A stretch of 31,744 bases of DNA, taken from positions 1 through 31,744 of the forward strand of contig CABTWP010000021.1 in NCBI GenBank assembly GCA_902488525.1, written 5' to 3'. Position numbers and translations under genes: made by a program. The DNA is from an uncultured Collinsella sp. (GTDB lineage Bacteria > Actinomycetota > Coriobacteriia > Coriobacteriales > Coriobacteriaceae). Positions within the stretch are counted from its first letter, which is position 1; every line of letters starts with the position of its first letter. The notes beneath the pieces were generated by a model. The model did not search any database, had not been told where the DNA came from, and saw nothing but the letters and a program-made list of their open reading frames with translations. Shown here in pieces: positions 23,750 to 31,408 of the stretch.

Positions 23750-24877
23750 ATGACGACCGTGATTTCACATTTCTCCGCCCTCCGCGCAATTCGTCGCGCA
23801 CGACGGGCGTACTCTGCCCTACCCTGGGACTCCGTTGATAGTGAACAGCAAGCACAGGCCTTGGCTAGCTGCATTCCCAATAATGACGCGATAGACTTTG
23901 GCGCACTTTCGATACTCGATGCCTGGAATGAAGATGATTCCGAACTACTCGATCTTCTCGTTTCAGACGAAGACAACAGACGCCCCGACAAGCGGCTTCT
24001 TCAGCATATTCTCACCGCTCCGCTTCCTGAAGGTGCAATTATGCACGTCGAGGCCGACATCTACGCAACGTCTCCTGCCGTGACAGCCATGCTTTGTTCC
24101 AAAAATGAATCAGTCGCCAAAACCTTGATGCTTCTCATGGAACTGCTCGGAACCTACTCCCTTCCTCCCGGGGCAACATACCCCATTGCCCATGACGACA
24201 TCTGGCCCAAGGGCGATGGCTGCGCAGCGACGGGCGATCTTGATTGTTTGGGCAACCAGTCGGTGGTCGAGCAACAGAACGAAACCCGCTATGAACAGGC
24301 ACACTACAAATGCGAGCCCGCCACAACTATCGAAGAGCTTGAGGCGGTTGCACGCTTCGCCAAAAGTAGCTCATACACATCGTTTCGCACGGCAGTCAAA
24401 CTTGCCCGACCCGGATCTGCATCCCCAGCCGAATCCCTAATGTTTGCCGTTCTCGGAGCGCCCATGCGCTTTGGAGGATTCGGATGTTGCAGTCTGCCCA
24501 TGGGAGGCCTGCTACTCAACTATCGAATCGACTTCGACACTCTTGCGGTCAACATGTCCTCGGGCATCCCCTATGCCATCTGCGACCTATATTGCCCGGC
24601 AGCCGGAGTCGACAACGAATACAACGGAATTGGGCATGAGCTTCAAAACGCTCGCATCCACGATGGCAATCGAAATAATGGCCTCAAGGCAATGGGCATC
24701 CACGTCCTGGTTATCAATCGCGACCAAATGAAAGACCTTGTTGCACTCGAAGCCTTCGCCCAAACGATGCATCGACTCGCGGGAGTCCGATTCCGATACC
24801 GTATCAAGGGCTATCGCAAGCGTCAGGCCGCTTGGCTCAACGCTCTGCGGGCCGGAATCGGCCTTGCGCCGGTCTAA
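23750..24877 (+). CDS. Unknown protein with DUF559/Vsr-like C-terminus
   Basis: This 375-residue protein was not recognised as a named gene. The N-terminal part is basic at its start (ALRAIRRARRAY), followed by a segment IYATSPAVTAML and LLMELLGTYSLP. The pattern recalls a multicopy coriobacterial family of uncharacterised proteins (from memory, not checked). The C-terminal about 110 residues contain ICDLYCP, then NEYNG, DGNRNNGLKAMGI and VLVINRDQM. That order resembles the D...E...K core of Vsr/DUF559 nuclease-like folds. GC content is lower than in prs and pth. The ribosome site is weak. The gene lies between two MITE-like elements, suggesting an acquired cargo gene. A defence or toxin-antitoxin role is possible but unproven. 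Confidence 0.7.
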   Translation: MTTVISHFSALRAIRRARRAYSALPWDSVDSEQQAQALASCIPNNDAIDFGALSILDAWNEDDSELLDLLVSDEDNRRPDKRLLQHILTAPLPEGAIMHVEADIYATSPAVTAMLCSKNESVAKTLMLLMELLGTYSLPPGATYPIAHDDIWPKGDGCAATGDLDCLGNQSVVEQQNETRYEQAHYKCEPATTIEELEAVARFAKSSSYTSFRTAVKLARPGSASPAESLMFAVLGAPMRFGGFGCCSLPMGGLLLNYRIDFDTLAVNMSSGIPYAICDLYCPAAGVDNEYNGIGHELQNARIHDGNRNNGLKAMGIHVLVINRDQMKDLVALEAFAQTMHRLAGVRFRYRIKGYRKRQAAWLNALRAGIGLAPV

Positions 24878-24910
24878 ACGGCGAATCACCCGCGCGCCGC
24901 CGAACAGGAC

Positions 24911-25114
24911 TGGACAGTTAGTTCAGATACGTATAGATGGACACATTGAATTAGGCTGTTTTGCAGCTATCTCTATACCATTCGCCCTATTTGAAGGCAG
25001 GGTAGACTTCAAAACAGCGCCATATGGACTAACTAAAGCTCCGAAACAACGTATCGGCATTGAATTGAGCACTTCGAGTCCTCAGAACTTATACGTATCT
25101 GAACTAACTGTCCA
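24911..25114. mobile_element. MITE-like element 2 (right flank of the 375-residue gene)
   Basis: Perfect 25-bp terminal inverted repeats lie at 24911-24935 and 25090-25114. Length is 204 bp. The ends are nearly identical to element 1 (same TGGACA tip and TTCAGATACGTAT core). No transposase gene is inside. Confidence 0.92.
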
Positions 25115-25169
25115 CCTCTGATTTCGACGGCCGTCCAAACGCCCCTAAACGCCCTCAATTACCCTCCAT

Positions 25170-25198
25170 TTGACAGCGGCAACAGGGTCGCTCACCAT
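25170..25198 (+). promoter_or_regulatory. Possible promoter of pth
   Basis: A consensus TTGACA (25170-25175) is followed after 17 bases by a weak -10, CACCAT. It sits 31 bases before the start. Confidence 0.4.
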
Positions 25199-25228
25199 AG
25201 CAGGCGACAAATCAACGAAAGGATGAAC

Positions 25229-25858
25229 ATGGCAGCTGCACAGCCGCTTAAGATTCGCATGGTTGCCGGGCTTGGCAACCCTGGCGAGGAATATGCCGAG
25301 ACCCGCCACAACGCCGGCTTTAAGGCGATCGACGAGCTGGCCCGTCAGGCCGGTGTCACGTACTGGAAAAACCAGGCGGGCGCCGAGGTCGCGCTCATCA
25401 ACATCAACGATCCCGAGGAAGAGGGTGGCAAGCGCCAGATTGTGCTGGTCAAGCCGCAGTCGTACATGAACACCTCGGGCGGGCCCATCTCCAAGCTCTG
25501 CCGCGAGTACAAGATCAAGACCGAGGAGCTGCTCGTCATCCACGACGAGCTCGACATTCCCGCCGGTGACGTACGCGTCAAGGTGGGCGGAGGCCATGCC
25601 GGTCACAACGGCCTGCGCTCCATCATCGACAAGATGGGCAGCCGCGACTTCAGCCGCATCCGCACCGGCATCGGCAACCCTCCCGGCAAGATGGCCGTCG
25701 CCGACTACGTTCTTAAGCAGCTGCGCGCCCGCGAGGCCGAGGATTTCCAGGACACCTGCGCCCGCGCCGCAGATGCCGCCGGTCTGGCCATCGTCCACGG
25801 CGTAATCTACGCCCGCGATCACGTAAACGGCGCCGCTTCCGCCAACGGCAAGCACTAG
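25229..25858 (+). CDS. pth: Peptidyl-tRNA hydrolase
   Basis: This 209-residue enzyme frees tRNA from stalled peptidyl-tRNA. It has GLGNPGEEYAETRHNAGF with the catalytic histidine, KPQSYMNTSGGP, HDELDIPAGDVR and GGGHAGHNGLRSI. AAAGGA lies 5 bases before the ATG at 25229. An ATG at 25223 is too close to the site. The normal actinobacterial link to prs is interrupted by the inserted unit. Confidence 0.96.
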   Translation: MAAAQPLKIRMVAGLGNPGEEYAETRHNAGFKAIDELARQAGVTYWKNQAGAEVALININDPEEEGGKRQIVLVKPQSYMNTSGGPISKLCREYKIKTEELLVIHDELDIPAGDVRVKVGGGHAGHNGLRSIIDKMGSRDFSRIRTGIGNPPGKMAVADYVLKQLRAREAEDFQDTCARAADAAGLAIVHGVIYARDHVNGAASANGKH

Positions 25859-25860
25859 AA

Positions 25861-26058
25861 CCTACTATTTAGGGACAGGTTTATTTTGGCAGGTTCTGTA
25901 TGCGGAAACACCGCAGCGGCCGCACCGCAATAAACCCTGTGCCGCCATACATATGCAGCGCTCCAATGGGGGCCGGTCTCACCGATGTGCGAGGCCGGCC
26001 CCCTTTGCCGTTTTGCCTGATAAAACCGACCAAAATAAACCTGCCCCTATTTGGTAGG
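25861..26058. mobile_element. Structured inverted-repeat element downstream of pth
   Basis: The outer arms (25861-25890 and 26029-26058) match as inverted repeats in 25 of 30 positions. They share GGTTTATTTTGG. Inside is a 13-bp GC stem (25968-25980/25991-26003) followed by TTT, which can act as a terminator for pth. A weaker stem joins GTATGCGG and CCGCCATAC. No coding content was found. Confidence 0.7.
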
Positions 26059-26121
26059 CCAAAGTGGATAAACCCTGCTCCCAACCGCCGAAGACACACG
26101 TAAGTGACATGTCCATGAGGG

Positions 26122-26127
26122 TATAAT
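26122..26127 (+). promoter_or_regulatory. -10 element of the nfnA-gltA operon
   Basis: A perfect TATAAT sits 106 bases before the nfnA start. The -35 is poor. The long leader has no obvious riboswitch. Confidence 0.5.
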
Positions 26128-26232
26128 TTGCACCGTATGTCTGCACAACGCCTGTGCGCGTACGGTTTTATTCGGGCTACCGTCCATTTCCGTGGAGGCA
26201 CGGTTCGGCGGCCCTAACAAGAGAGGGGTTCT

Positions 26233-27072
26233 ATGTATAAGATCCTGGAGAAGACGCAGTTCTCGGAGAAGGTGTTCAAGTTCCGCATCGAGGCGCCTGC
26301 AATCGCCAAGCATGCGCACGCTGGACAGTTCCTCATGGTTCGCGCCAACGAGACGGGCGAGCGCGTCCCGTTTACCCTGGCCGGCTGGAACGGTGACGAG
26401 GGCTGGGTCGAGTTCATCTTCATGGTGATCGGCAAGACCACCGAAATGCTTTCCACCTACGAGGCCGGCGAGTCGCTGCGCGACGTCGTGGGCCCGCTGG
26501 GCGTTCCCACCGAGATGGCCGAGGGCCCCTGCGCCGTCATTGGCGGCGGCGTCGGCCTGGCAATTGCCTTCCCGGTCGCCAAGCACCTGGTCGAGACCGG
26601 CCACGAGGTGCACGCCATCATGGGCGCCCGCACCAAGGACCTCCTGCTCATGGAGGACCAGTTCCGCGAGCTCCTCGACGAGGACCACATCCACATCACC
26701 ACCGACGACGGCTCCTACGGCGAGCAGGGCGTTGTCACCGCTCCGCTGGAGCGCTTGCTGCAGGACAAGGCCGTGAGCCAGGTCTTCTGCGTCGGCCCCG
26801 TTCCGATGATGAAGTTCTCGACCCTCACCGCCCAGAAATACGACACCCCCATCACCGCGTCGCTCAACCCCATCATGGTTGACGGCACCGGTATGTGCGG
26901 CTGCTGCCGCGTCGAGGTGGGCGGCGTGACCAAGTTCGCTTGCGTCGACGGCCCCGACTTCGATGCCACCCTGGTCGACTGGGATGACCTTCGTGCCCGC
27001 CAGGCCGCTTACCGTTCCGAAGAGGGCGAGTCCCTCAAGGCCTATGAGGAAAAGAGCTGCGCATGCCACTAG
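26233..27072 (+). CDS. sudB: NADH-dependent reduced ferredoxin:NADP+ oxidoreductase, alpha (NfnA/SudB) subunit
   Basis: This 279-residue flavoprotein of the ferredoxin-NADP reductase fold has a FAD site in RVPFTLAG and a nucleotide-binding run GGGVGLAIAFPVAK. A [2Fe-2S] site comes from GMCGCC (222, 224, 225) and C237, as in PyrK and NfnA. Together with GltA it forms NfnAB, which bifurcates electrons between NADH, ferredoxin and NADP+. GAGAGGGG lies 4 bases before the ATG. It overlaps gltA by 10 bases. NfnA is more likely than a DHOD electron-transfer subunit because of the partner gene. Confidence 0.88.
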   Translation: MYKILEKTQFSEKVFKFRIEAPAIAKHAHAGQFLMVRANETGERVPFTLAGWNGDEGWVEFIFMVIGKTTEMLSTYEAGESLRDVVGPLGVPTEMAEGPCAVIGGGVGLAIAFPVAKHLVETGHEVHAIMGARTKDLLLMEDQFRELLDEDHIHITTDDGSYGEQGVVTAPLERLLQDKAVSQVFCVGPVPMMKFSTLTAQKYDTPITASLNPIMVDGTGMCGCCRVEVGGVTKFACVDGPDFDATLVDWDDLRARQAAYRSEEGESLKAYEEKSCACH

Positions 27073-28472
27073 TTAACGGTCGTTTCGTTGCCGATATGAA
27101 GTCGCCCCGCACCCCCGATAACGAGGAGCCGGCTGCCGAGCGCGCCTGCGACTTCCGCCCCGTCGACAAGGGCTTCACCGAGGAGATGGCGCTGGCCGAG
27201 GCCGAGCGCTGCCTCAACTGCAAGAAGCCGTTCTGTGTTGAGGGCTGCCCCGTCAACATCAACATCCCCCGCTTTATCGAGCAGATCCGCGCGAAGGACT
27301 TCGGCGGCGCTCTCGATACCATCCGCGAGGACTCCATGCTTCCCGCCATCTGCGGTCGCGTCTGCCCGCAGGAGAACCAGTGCGAGGGTAAGTGCATCCG
27401 TGGTAAGAAGTCCGAGCCCGTGGCCATCGGCCAGCTCGAGCGCTTCCTGGGTGACCGCCCCGAGCTCGCCTCCACGCCCAAGATGGCTCCCAAGAACGGC
27501 AAGAAGGTCGCCGTTGTCGGCTCCGGCCCGTCCGGCATCACCTGCGCCGGCGAGCTCGCCCGCAACGGCTTTGACGTCACCGTCTTCGAGGCCTTCTTCA
27601 CCGGCGGCGGCGTGCTGGTCTACGGCATCCCCGAGTTCCGTCTGCCCAAGGCAGTCGTCAAGCGCGAGATTGACGGCCTGGAGGACATGGGCGTCAAGTT
27701 TGAGTACAACTCCGTCGTGGGCAACATGGCCACGGCCGAGGAGCTGTTCGAGCAGGGCTTCGACGCCATCTACGTGGCGACCGGCGCTGGCCTGCCCAAG
27801 TTCCTCAACGTCCCCGGCGAGAACCTGCCCAACGTCTTCTTCGCGAACGAGTACCTCACCCGCGTGAACCTGATGAAGGCCAACAAGTTCCCCGAGTACG
27901 ACACCCCCACCAAGCACGGCAAGAACGTCGTCGTCTTTGGCGGCGGCAACGTGGCTATGGACGCCGTCCGTACTGCCAAGCGCCTGGGCGCCGAGCATGC
28001 CATCATCGCCTACCGTCGTACCGAGGACGAGATGCCCTGCCGTCGCGCCGAGCTGCACCATGCTAAGGCCGAAGGCGTCGAGGTTCTGCCGCTCGTCTCC
28101 CCGCTCGAGTTTGTCGCTGGCGAGGACGGCTCCGTGTGCGCCGTCAAGGTCCAGAAGATGGAACTCGGCGAGCCTGACGAGTCCGGCCGTCGCCGCCCGG
28201 TGCCCATCGAGGGCGCCATCGAGGAGATCCCCTGCGACGTCGCGATCTCGGCTATCGGCACCAACGCCAACCCCTTCGCAAAGAAGATCGGCGGCAAGAT
28301 GGAGCTCAACAAGTGGGGCTACATCGTCGCCGACGAGGAGACCGGCCAGACCACCGATCCCCGCATCTGGGCCGGCGGCGACATCGTCACCGGTGCCGCT
28401 ACAGTCATTCTGGCGATGGGCGCCGGCAAGAAGGCCGCCGCTTCCATCACCAAGAGCCTGCTGGGCGAGTAA
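27063..28472 (+). CDS. gltA: NADPH-dependent glutamate synthase small-chain-like / NfnB subunit
   Basis: This 469-residue protein has two [4Fe-4S] clusters near the N-terminus (CLNCKKPFCVEGC and CGRVCPQENQCEGKC). A FAD-binding GSGPSG motif is at about 155 and an NAD(P) GGGNVAMD motif at about 300. The C-terminus has WAGGDIVTGAATVILAMGAGK. The same family serves as glutamate synthase small chain, but the adjoining NfnA-like gene and the absence of a large subunit favour the NfnB role. It overlaps sudB by 10 bases, showing translational coupling. It is followed by a terminator. Confidence 0.88.
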   Translation: MPLVNGRFVADMKSPRTPDNEEPAAERACDFRPVDKGFTEEMALAEAERCLNCKKPFCVEGCPVNINIPRFIEQIRAKDFGGALDTIREDSMLPAICGRVCPQENQCEGKCIRGKKSEPVAIGQLERFLGDRPELASTPKMAPKNGKKVAVVGSGPSGITCAGELARNGFDVTVFEAFFTGGGVLVYGIPEFRLPKAVVKREIDGLEDMGVKFEYNSVVGNMATAEELFEQGFDAIYVATGAGLPKFLNVPGENLPNVFFANEYLTRVNLMKANKFPEYDTPTKHGKNVVVFGGGNVAMDAVRTAKRLGAEHAIIAYRRTEDEMPCRRAELHHAKAEGVEVLPLVSPLEFVAGEDGSVCAVKVQKMELGEPDESGRRRPVPIEGAIEEIPCDVAISAIGTNANPFAKKIGGKMELNKWGYIVADEETGQTTDPRIWAGGDIVTGAATVILAMGAGKKAAASITKSLLGE

Positions 28473-28500
28473 TCACCCTCAGCGCTAGCCATCAAACGGC

Positions 28501-28540
28501 AAAGTCCCCGTCGAGCACACGCCCGGCGGGGACTTTTTTC
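28501..28540 (+). terminator. Terminator after gltA
   Basis: The stem AAAGTCCCC (28501-28509) pairs with 28528-28536 and has extra inner pairs. It ends in TTTTTT. It is 29 bases past the stop. Confidence 0.9.
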
Positions 28541-28555
28541 TATGCCGGTCGACCG

Positions 28556-28590
28556 ACCACCACAAAGGGGACAGGCACCTTTGTGGTGGT
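28556..28590. repeat. ACCACCACAAAGG hairpin, copy 1
   Basis: A perfect 13-bp stem (28556-28568/28578-28590) has loop GGACAGGCA. Copy 2 at 31365-31398 is its exact reverse complement, loop included. Confidence 0.9.
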
Positions 28591-28620
28591 TGGGGGCCTG
28601 GTCGGCGAACCGATTCCGAC

Positions 28621-28683
28621 GTTTGTCTCAATCTGTAACAGTTAGAGACCAAATTCCTCGCCACGTGTTACAGATCGAGACGT
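28621..28683. repeat. Palindromic repeat, type 1 (BIME-like), copy C
   Basis: The arms 28625-28640 and 28666-28681 pair with one mismatch in 16. The 25-base loop begins GTTAGAGACCAAATTCC, close to that of copy A. Confidence 0.85.
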
Positions 28684-28706
28684 TAGGTTAGCGGCTGAAC
28701 AGTTCG

Positions 28707-28761
28707 TCTCAATCTGTAACACCTAGAGCCCAACTATCAGGTTTGGTGTTACAGATCGAGA
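28707..28761. repeat. Palindromic repeat, type 2 (BIME-like), copy D
   Basis: A 17-bp stem with one mismatch (28707-28723/28745-28761) has a 21-base loop. The loop has CCTAG-like and CCCAA content resembling copy B. Confidence 0.85.
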
Positions 28762-28799
28762 TTTTGTAAAAGCCGAGAATGGGCGCTGCCACCAAAAGC

Positions 28800-30287
28800 C
28801 TAGCGCTTGCGGCGCTTGGTTGCGGCGATGCCGGCAGCGGCAACGGTTGCGCCGGCGATGCCAAGGGCCGCTGCCGCCGTCGCGGCGTTGTCGCCCGTGG
28901 CGGCCAGAGTGCCCACGGACTTCTGGGCAGCGGTGGCCTTCGCGGCCGGCTTGGAGGCAGCAGTCGTGGAACTCGCCTGAGTCAGCGTCACGGACGGCGT
29001 GCCAGTCTCACTTCCGCCGCCTGGCTGCGGCGTGGGAGCCGGGGTAGGCTCAGGCTGCGGCGTGGGCTCAGGCTCGACCGCATCTCCGGAGCTGATTACC
29101 ACGCTGCGGGCAACCTCGTCGGAGGTCCTAACATCCTGGATAGTGGACGACCCGGCAGCACCGATGACGAGTCCGTTTCCCGTAGTTTCTCGCACAGTGC
29201 CGCCGGCGGGAGTCGTAACTACCGATCCGCCATCAATTGAGAGACAAGGGGCTGCATCACCTTGATTGACAGCGTAGATTGCCGCTGCATTACCCGACAC
29301 CTCAACATTTGAATTAATGATGTCAATTCGAGGGATGGCGGACTGGGAGCCGGACTGGGAATATATTCCGTAGCCATGTTTACGACTGTGGCCAGTTCCG
29401 TCACCGCATCGAACTGTAAGGCTCGAATTCTCGACGAGCACCCGCGACACGCCGTCCTGCGCGCGCATCCAAACACCATCCAAAACCTCGACACTATCAC
29501 TCGCCACGAGCGTAGCATCTGCCCCGTTGGTAATACTCAAATATGTATCCTTACCCCCGGACGAATACAGGGCGACCGACAACATGTTTGCATTACGCGC
29601 CGCCGCATCTAATTTTGCGTTATCCACCGCGATGCGGCCTCCATGCTCGGAGGAGATGTTTTCGGCATAGACTGCAACGGCATTGAGCCCCCCATTCGCC
29701 TCCGCCTCGACGTGGACGTCGGCGCCCTCGTTAATGGTTATGTTGCCTGCCCGCGTATGAATGCCGATGGTATGAGGCACTTTGTTCGTTGCCGTCACGT
29801 TAACGTTGGCACCGCGGATGTCCACGTCGCCGCCGGCCTTACCGTCCCCCGAAACCGCTATCGTATCGGTCCCGGCCGTCGCGTTGAGAGTCACGTCGCC
29901 CGAGATGGCGAGGCTACCGCACTCGACCTTAACAGCGCTCCTGCTCTTCTGTGGTTCGGCCGTCGCGTTGAGGGTTCCCTCCCCCGTGATGGCAAGGTTG
30001 CCGTCCTTGACCTCGATAGCGCTCTGCAAGGAATCGGCCGTTACGGTGTTGGTGCCCGTCACGCCGATATTGAGGTTGCCCTGAGCGCTGATACCGGCGC
30101 CGTTGTAGCCATTGAGCTTCATGTCGTCGGCGCCGTCCCAGGACCACGTTCCGGCCTCGTCGCCGGCGCCCTTGTTGTACTGCGTGCCGCCGACGTTGAC
30201 CCATTTGGCGGCGAGCGCCACGCTGGGTAGCAGCAGCTGACCGACCATGAGCGCGCAAGCCCCCGCGCAGGCGAGCTTGGCGCCCAC
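28800..30287 (-). CDS. Sortase-type surface protein, repetitive beta-helix-like
   Basis: This protein of about 495 residues has a signal peptide at the N-terminus (hydrophobic run ending LPSVALA, cleavage near 27). The body of about 30-380 is rich in G/N/T/V repeats (NLNIGVTG, GTLNAT, GDVTLNAT), like parallel beta-helix adhesins. A Pro/Thr/Glu wall-spanning stretch (EPEPTPQPEPTPAPTPQP) is followed by an LAATG sortase-like site, a hydrophobic Ala-rich helix and a KRRKR tail. The GTG at 30287 is the only usable in-frame start. The AAGGAGG site lies about 80 bases further upstream, and the ATG at 30346 is in another frame (see findings). It may be an adhesin of the cell wall. It is monocistronic. 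Confidence 0.8.
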   Translation of the reverse strand: MGAKLACAGACALMVGQLLLPSVALAAKWVNVGGTQYNKGAGDEAGTWSWDGADDMKLNGYNGAGISAQGNLNIGVTGTNTVTADSLQSAIEVKDGNLAITGEGTLNATAEPQKSRSAVKVECGSLAISGDVTLNATAGTDTIAVSGDGKAGGDVDIRGANVNVTATNKVPHTIGIHTRAGNITINEGADVHVEAEANGGLNAVAVYAENISSEHGGRIAVDNAKLDAAARNANMLSVALYSSGGKDTYLSITNGADATLVASDSVEVLDGVWMRAQDGVSRVLVENSSLTVRCGDGTGHSRKHGYGIYSQSGSQSAIPRIDIINSNVEVSGNAAAIYAVNQGDAAPCLSIDGGSVVTTPAGGTVRETTGNGLVIGAAGSSTIQDVRTSDEVARSVVISSGDAVEPEPTPQPEPTPAPTPQPGGGSETGTPSVTLTQASSTTAASKPAAKATAAQKSVGTLAATGDNAATAAAALGIAGATVAAAGIAATKRRKR

Positions 30288-30476
30288 GCGACGCCACGTT
30301 CCGTGAGAGAGCGCGCACGCGCGGCCGTGGTCGATTGGGTTGTCATGGATTTGCTTTCACATATGAGCCTCCTTGTTGTAATGGGTGCTTCTGTAACACC
30401 ATGTTACGGGAAGATATCCGGATCCCGGGGCACAAATTCTCATGTGGCGCACCTGCCAGCGCAAAAGGCAACGAGC
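30288..30476. other. Divergent intergenic region of surface protein and LuxR gene
   Basis: About 190 bases include the AAGGAGG site near 30370 (minus strand), followed by ATG-TGA and an overlapping short leader frame. They also include the alternative signal-peptide coding in the wrong frame. No clear -35/-10 pair was found for either gene. Confidence 0.5.
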
Positions 30477-31356
30477 ATGCGATTGCCAAGCGCGCCCCCC
30501 GAAAGGCCTGCCATCAATCCCTTTGTTGAGCCCTCTCATGCCCTCGCCAAACAGGCATGCTGGAGCATCGCGCTCGTCATGATTCTTGCCTGCTTGTTCT
30601 CGACCCTCGACAACGTGGTCACACTCTCCAACGCCCACGGCACCATTGCCGTGCAAGCCTGGCCGCGCCTCTTTTTGGCGGCAAGCGGCCTTGCCGCCGG
30701 TGTTATCTTTGATCTTGCCGAGCGCCGCTACATGGGACTTGTCATGCTCGGCATCGCCGTGCTCTCGACCATTTCCATCCTGGCCGTGGAGGCCGGCGCC
30801 GATCCCAACCTGGGCCTTGTCGTCTTTTACCTGAGCTCGGGCTTTTTCGTCACGTTCTTTACCGCCACCTTTACACAGCTGGCACCGCGCATGCATGCGC
30901 CCGCCCTTTTGGGCTGGCATGGGCCGCGCCGCCAACAATGTATGCGCTTTCACCACATCGGGCATCTCGCTTGCCCTCGTGACCTCGGGCAACGTTGCTC
31001 TCATCATGATCGGCGCGCTCGTTTTGCTCGTCGCCGCCTGCGCAGCATTCGTGGCAGCCGGCTTGTTCCGCCTGCCCCAAACCGAGCAGGAGCGCGAACA
31101 TCAACAGCTTGCCGAGGAGGCACTGGCAGCACCGAGTATCGAGGAGCAGCGTCAGGCCTTCATCGCCGATCACGCTCTCACCCCGCGCGAAGTCGACGTG
31201 CTCGTAGCCGTAACCCAGGACGAACGCCCGCTCAAGCAGATCGCCGAGGAGCTCGGCATCTCGATGCGCATGGTACAGCGCCACCTGAGCTCTATCTACC
31301 AAAAGACCGACACGCAGACGCGCGCCGGTCTCACCAAGGTCTTCCCCTCGGCCTAA
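30477..31356 (+). pseudogene. Frameshifted membrane-bound LuxR-family regulator
   Basis: The N-terminal part (30477 to about 30893) encodes about four membrane helices, such as CWSIALVMILACLF and FYLSSGFFVTFFTATF. From about 30895 the reading frame moves by one to encode two more helices, a linker and a C-terminal LuxR HTH (LTPREVDVLVAV...QIAEELGISMRMVQRHL). The break falls at ATGCATGC (30891-30898). Removing one 4-base unit restores one frame of about 291 residues, reading LAPRMRPPFW across the joint. The layout matches coriobacterial regulators with an MFS-like N-terminus, but with only six helices. AAAAGG lies 8 bases before the ATG. Confidence 0.8.
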
Positions 31357-31359
31357 AAC

Positions 31360-31402
31360 AAAAACCACCACAAAGGTGCCTGTCCCCTTTGTGGTGGTTT
31401 TT
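31360..31402. terminator. ACCACCACAAAGG hairpin, copy 2 (bidirectional terminator)
   Basis: A 17-bp stem, AAAAACCACCACAAAGG / CCTTTGTGGTGGTTTTT, has loop TGCCTGTCC. A and T runs on the two sides suit termination of both the LuxR gene and the convergent minus-strand gene. It repeats copy 1 (28556-28590) in inverted orientation. Confidence 0.85.
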
Positions 31403-31408
31403 GGTCGG

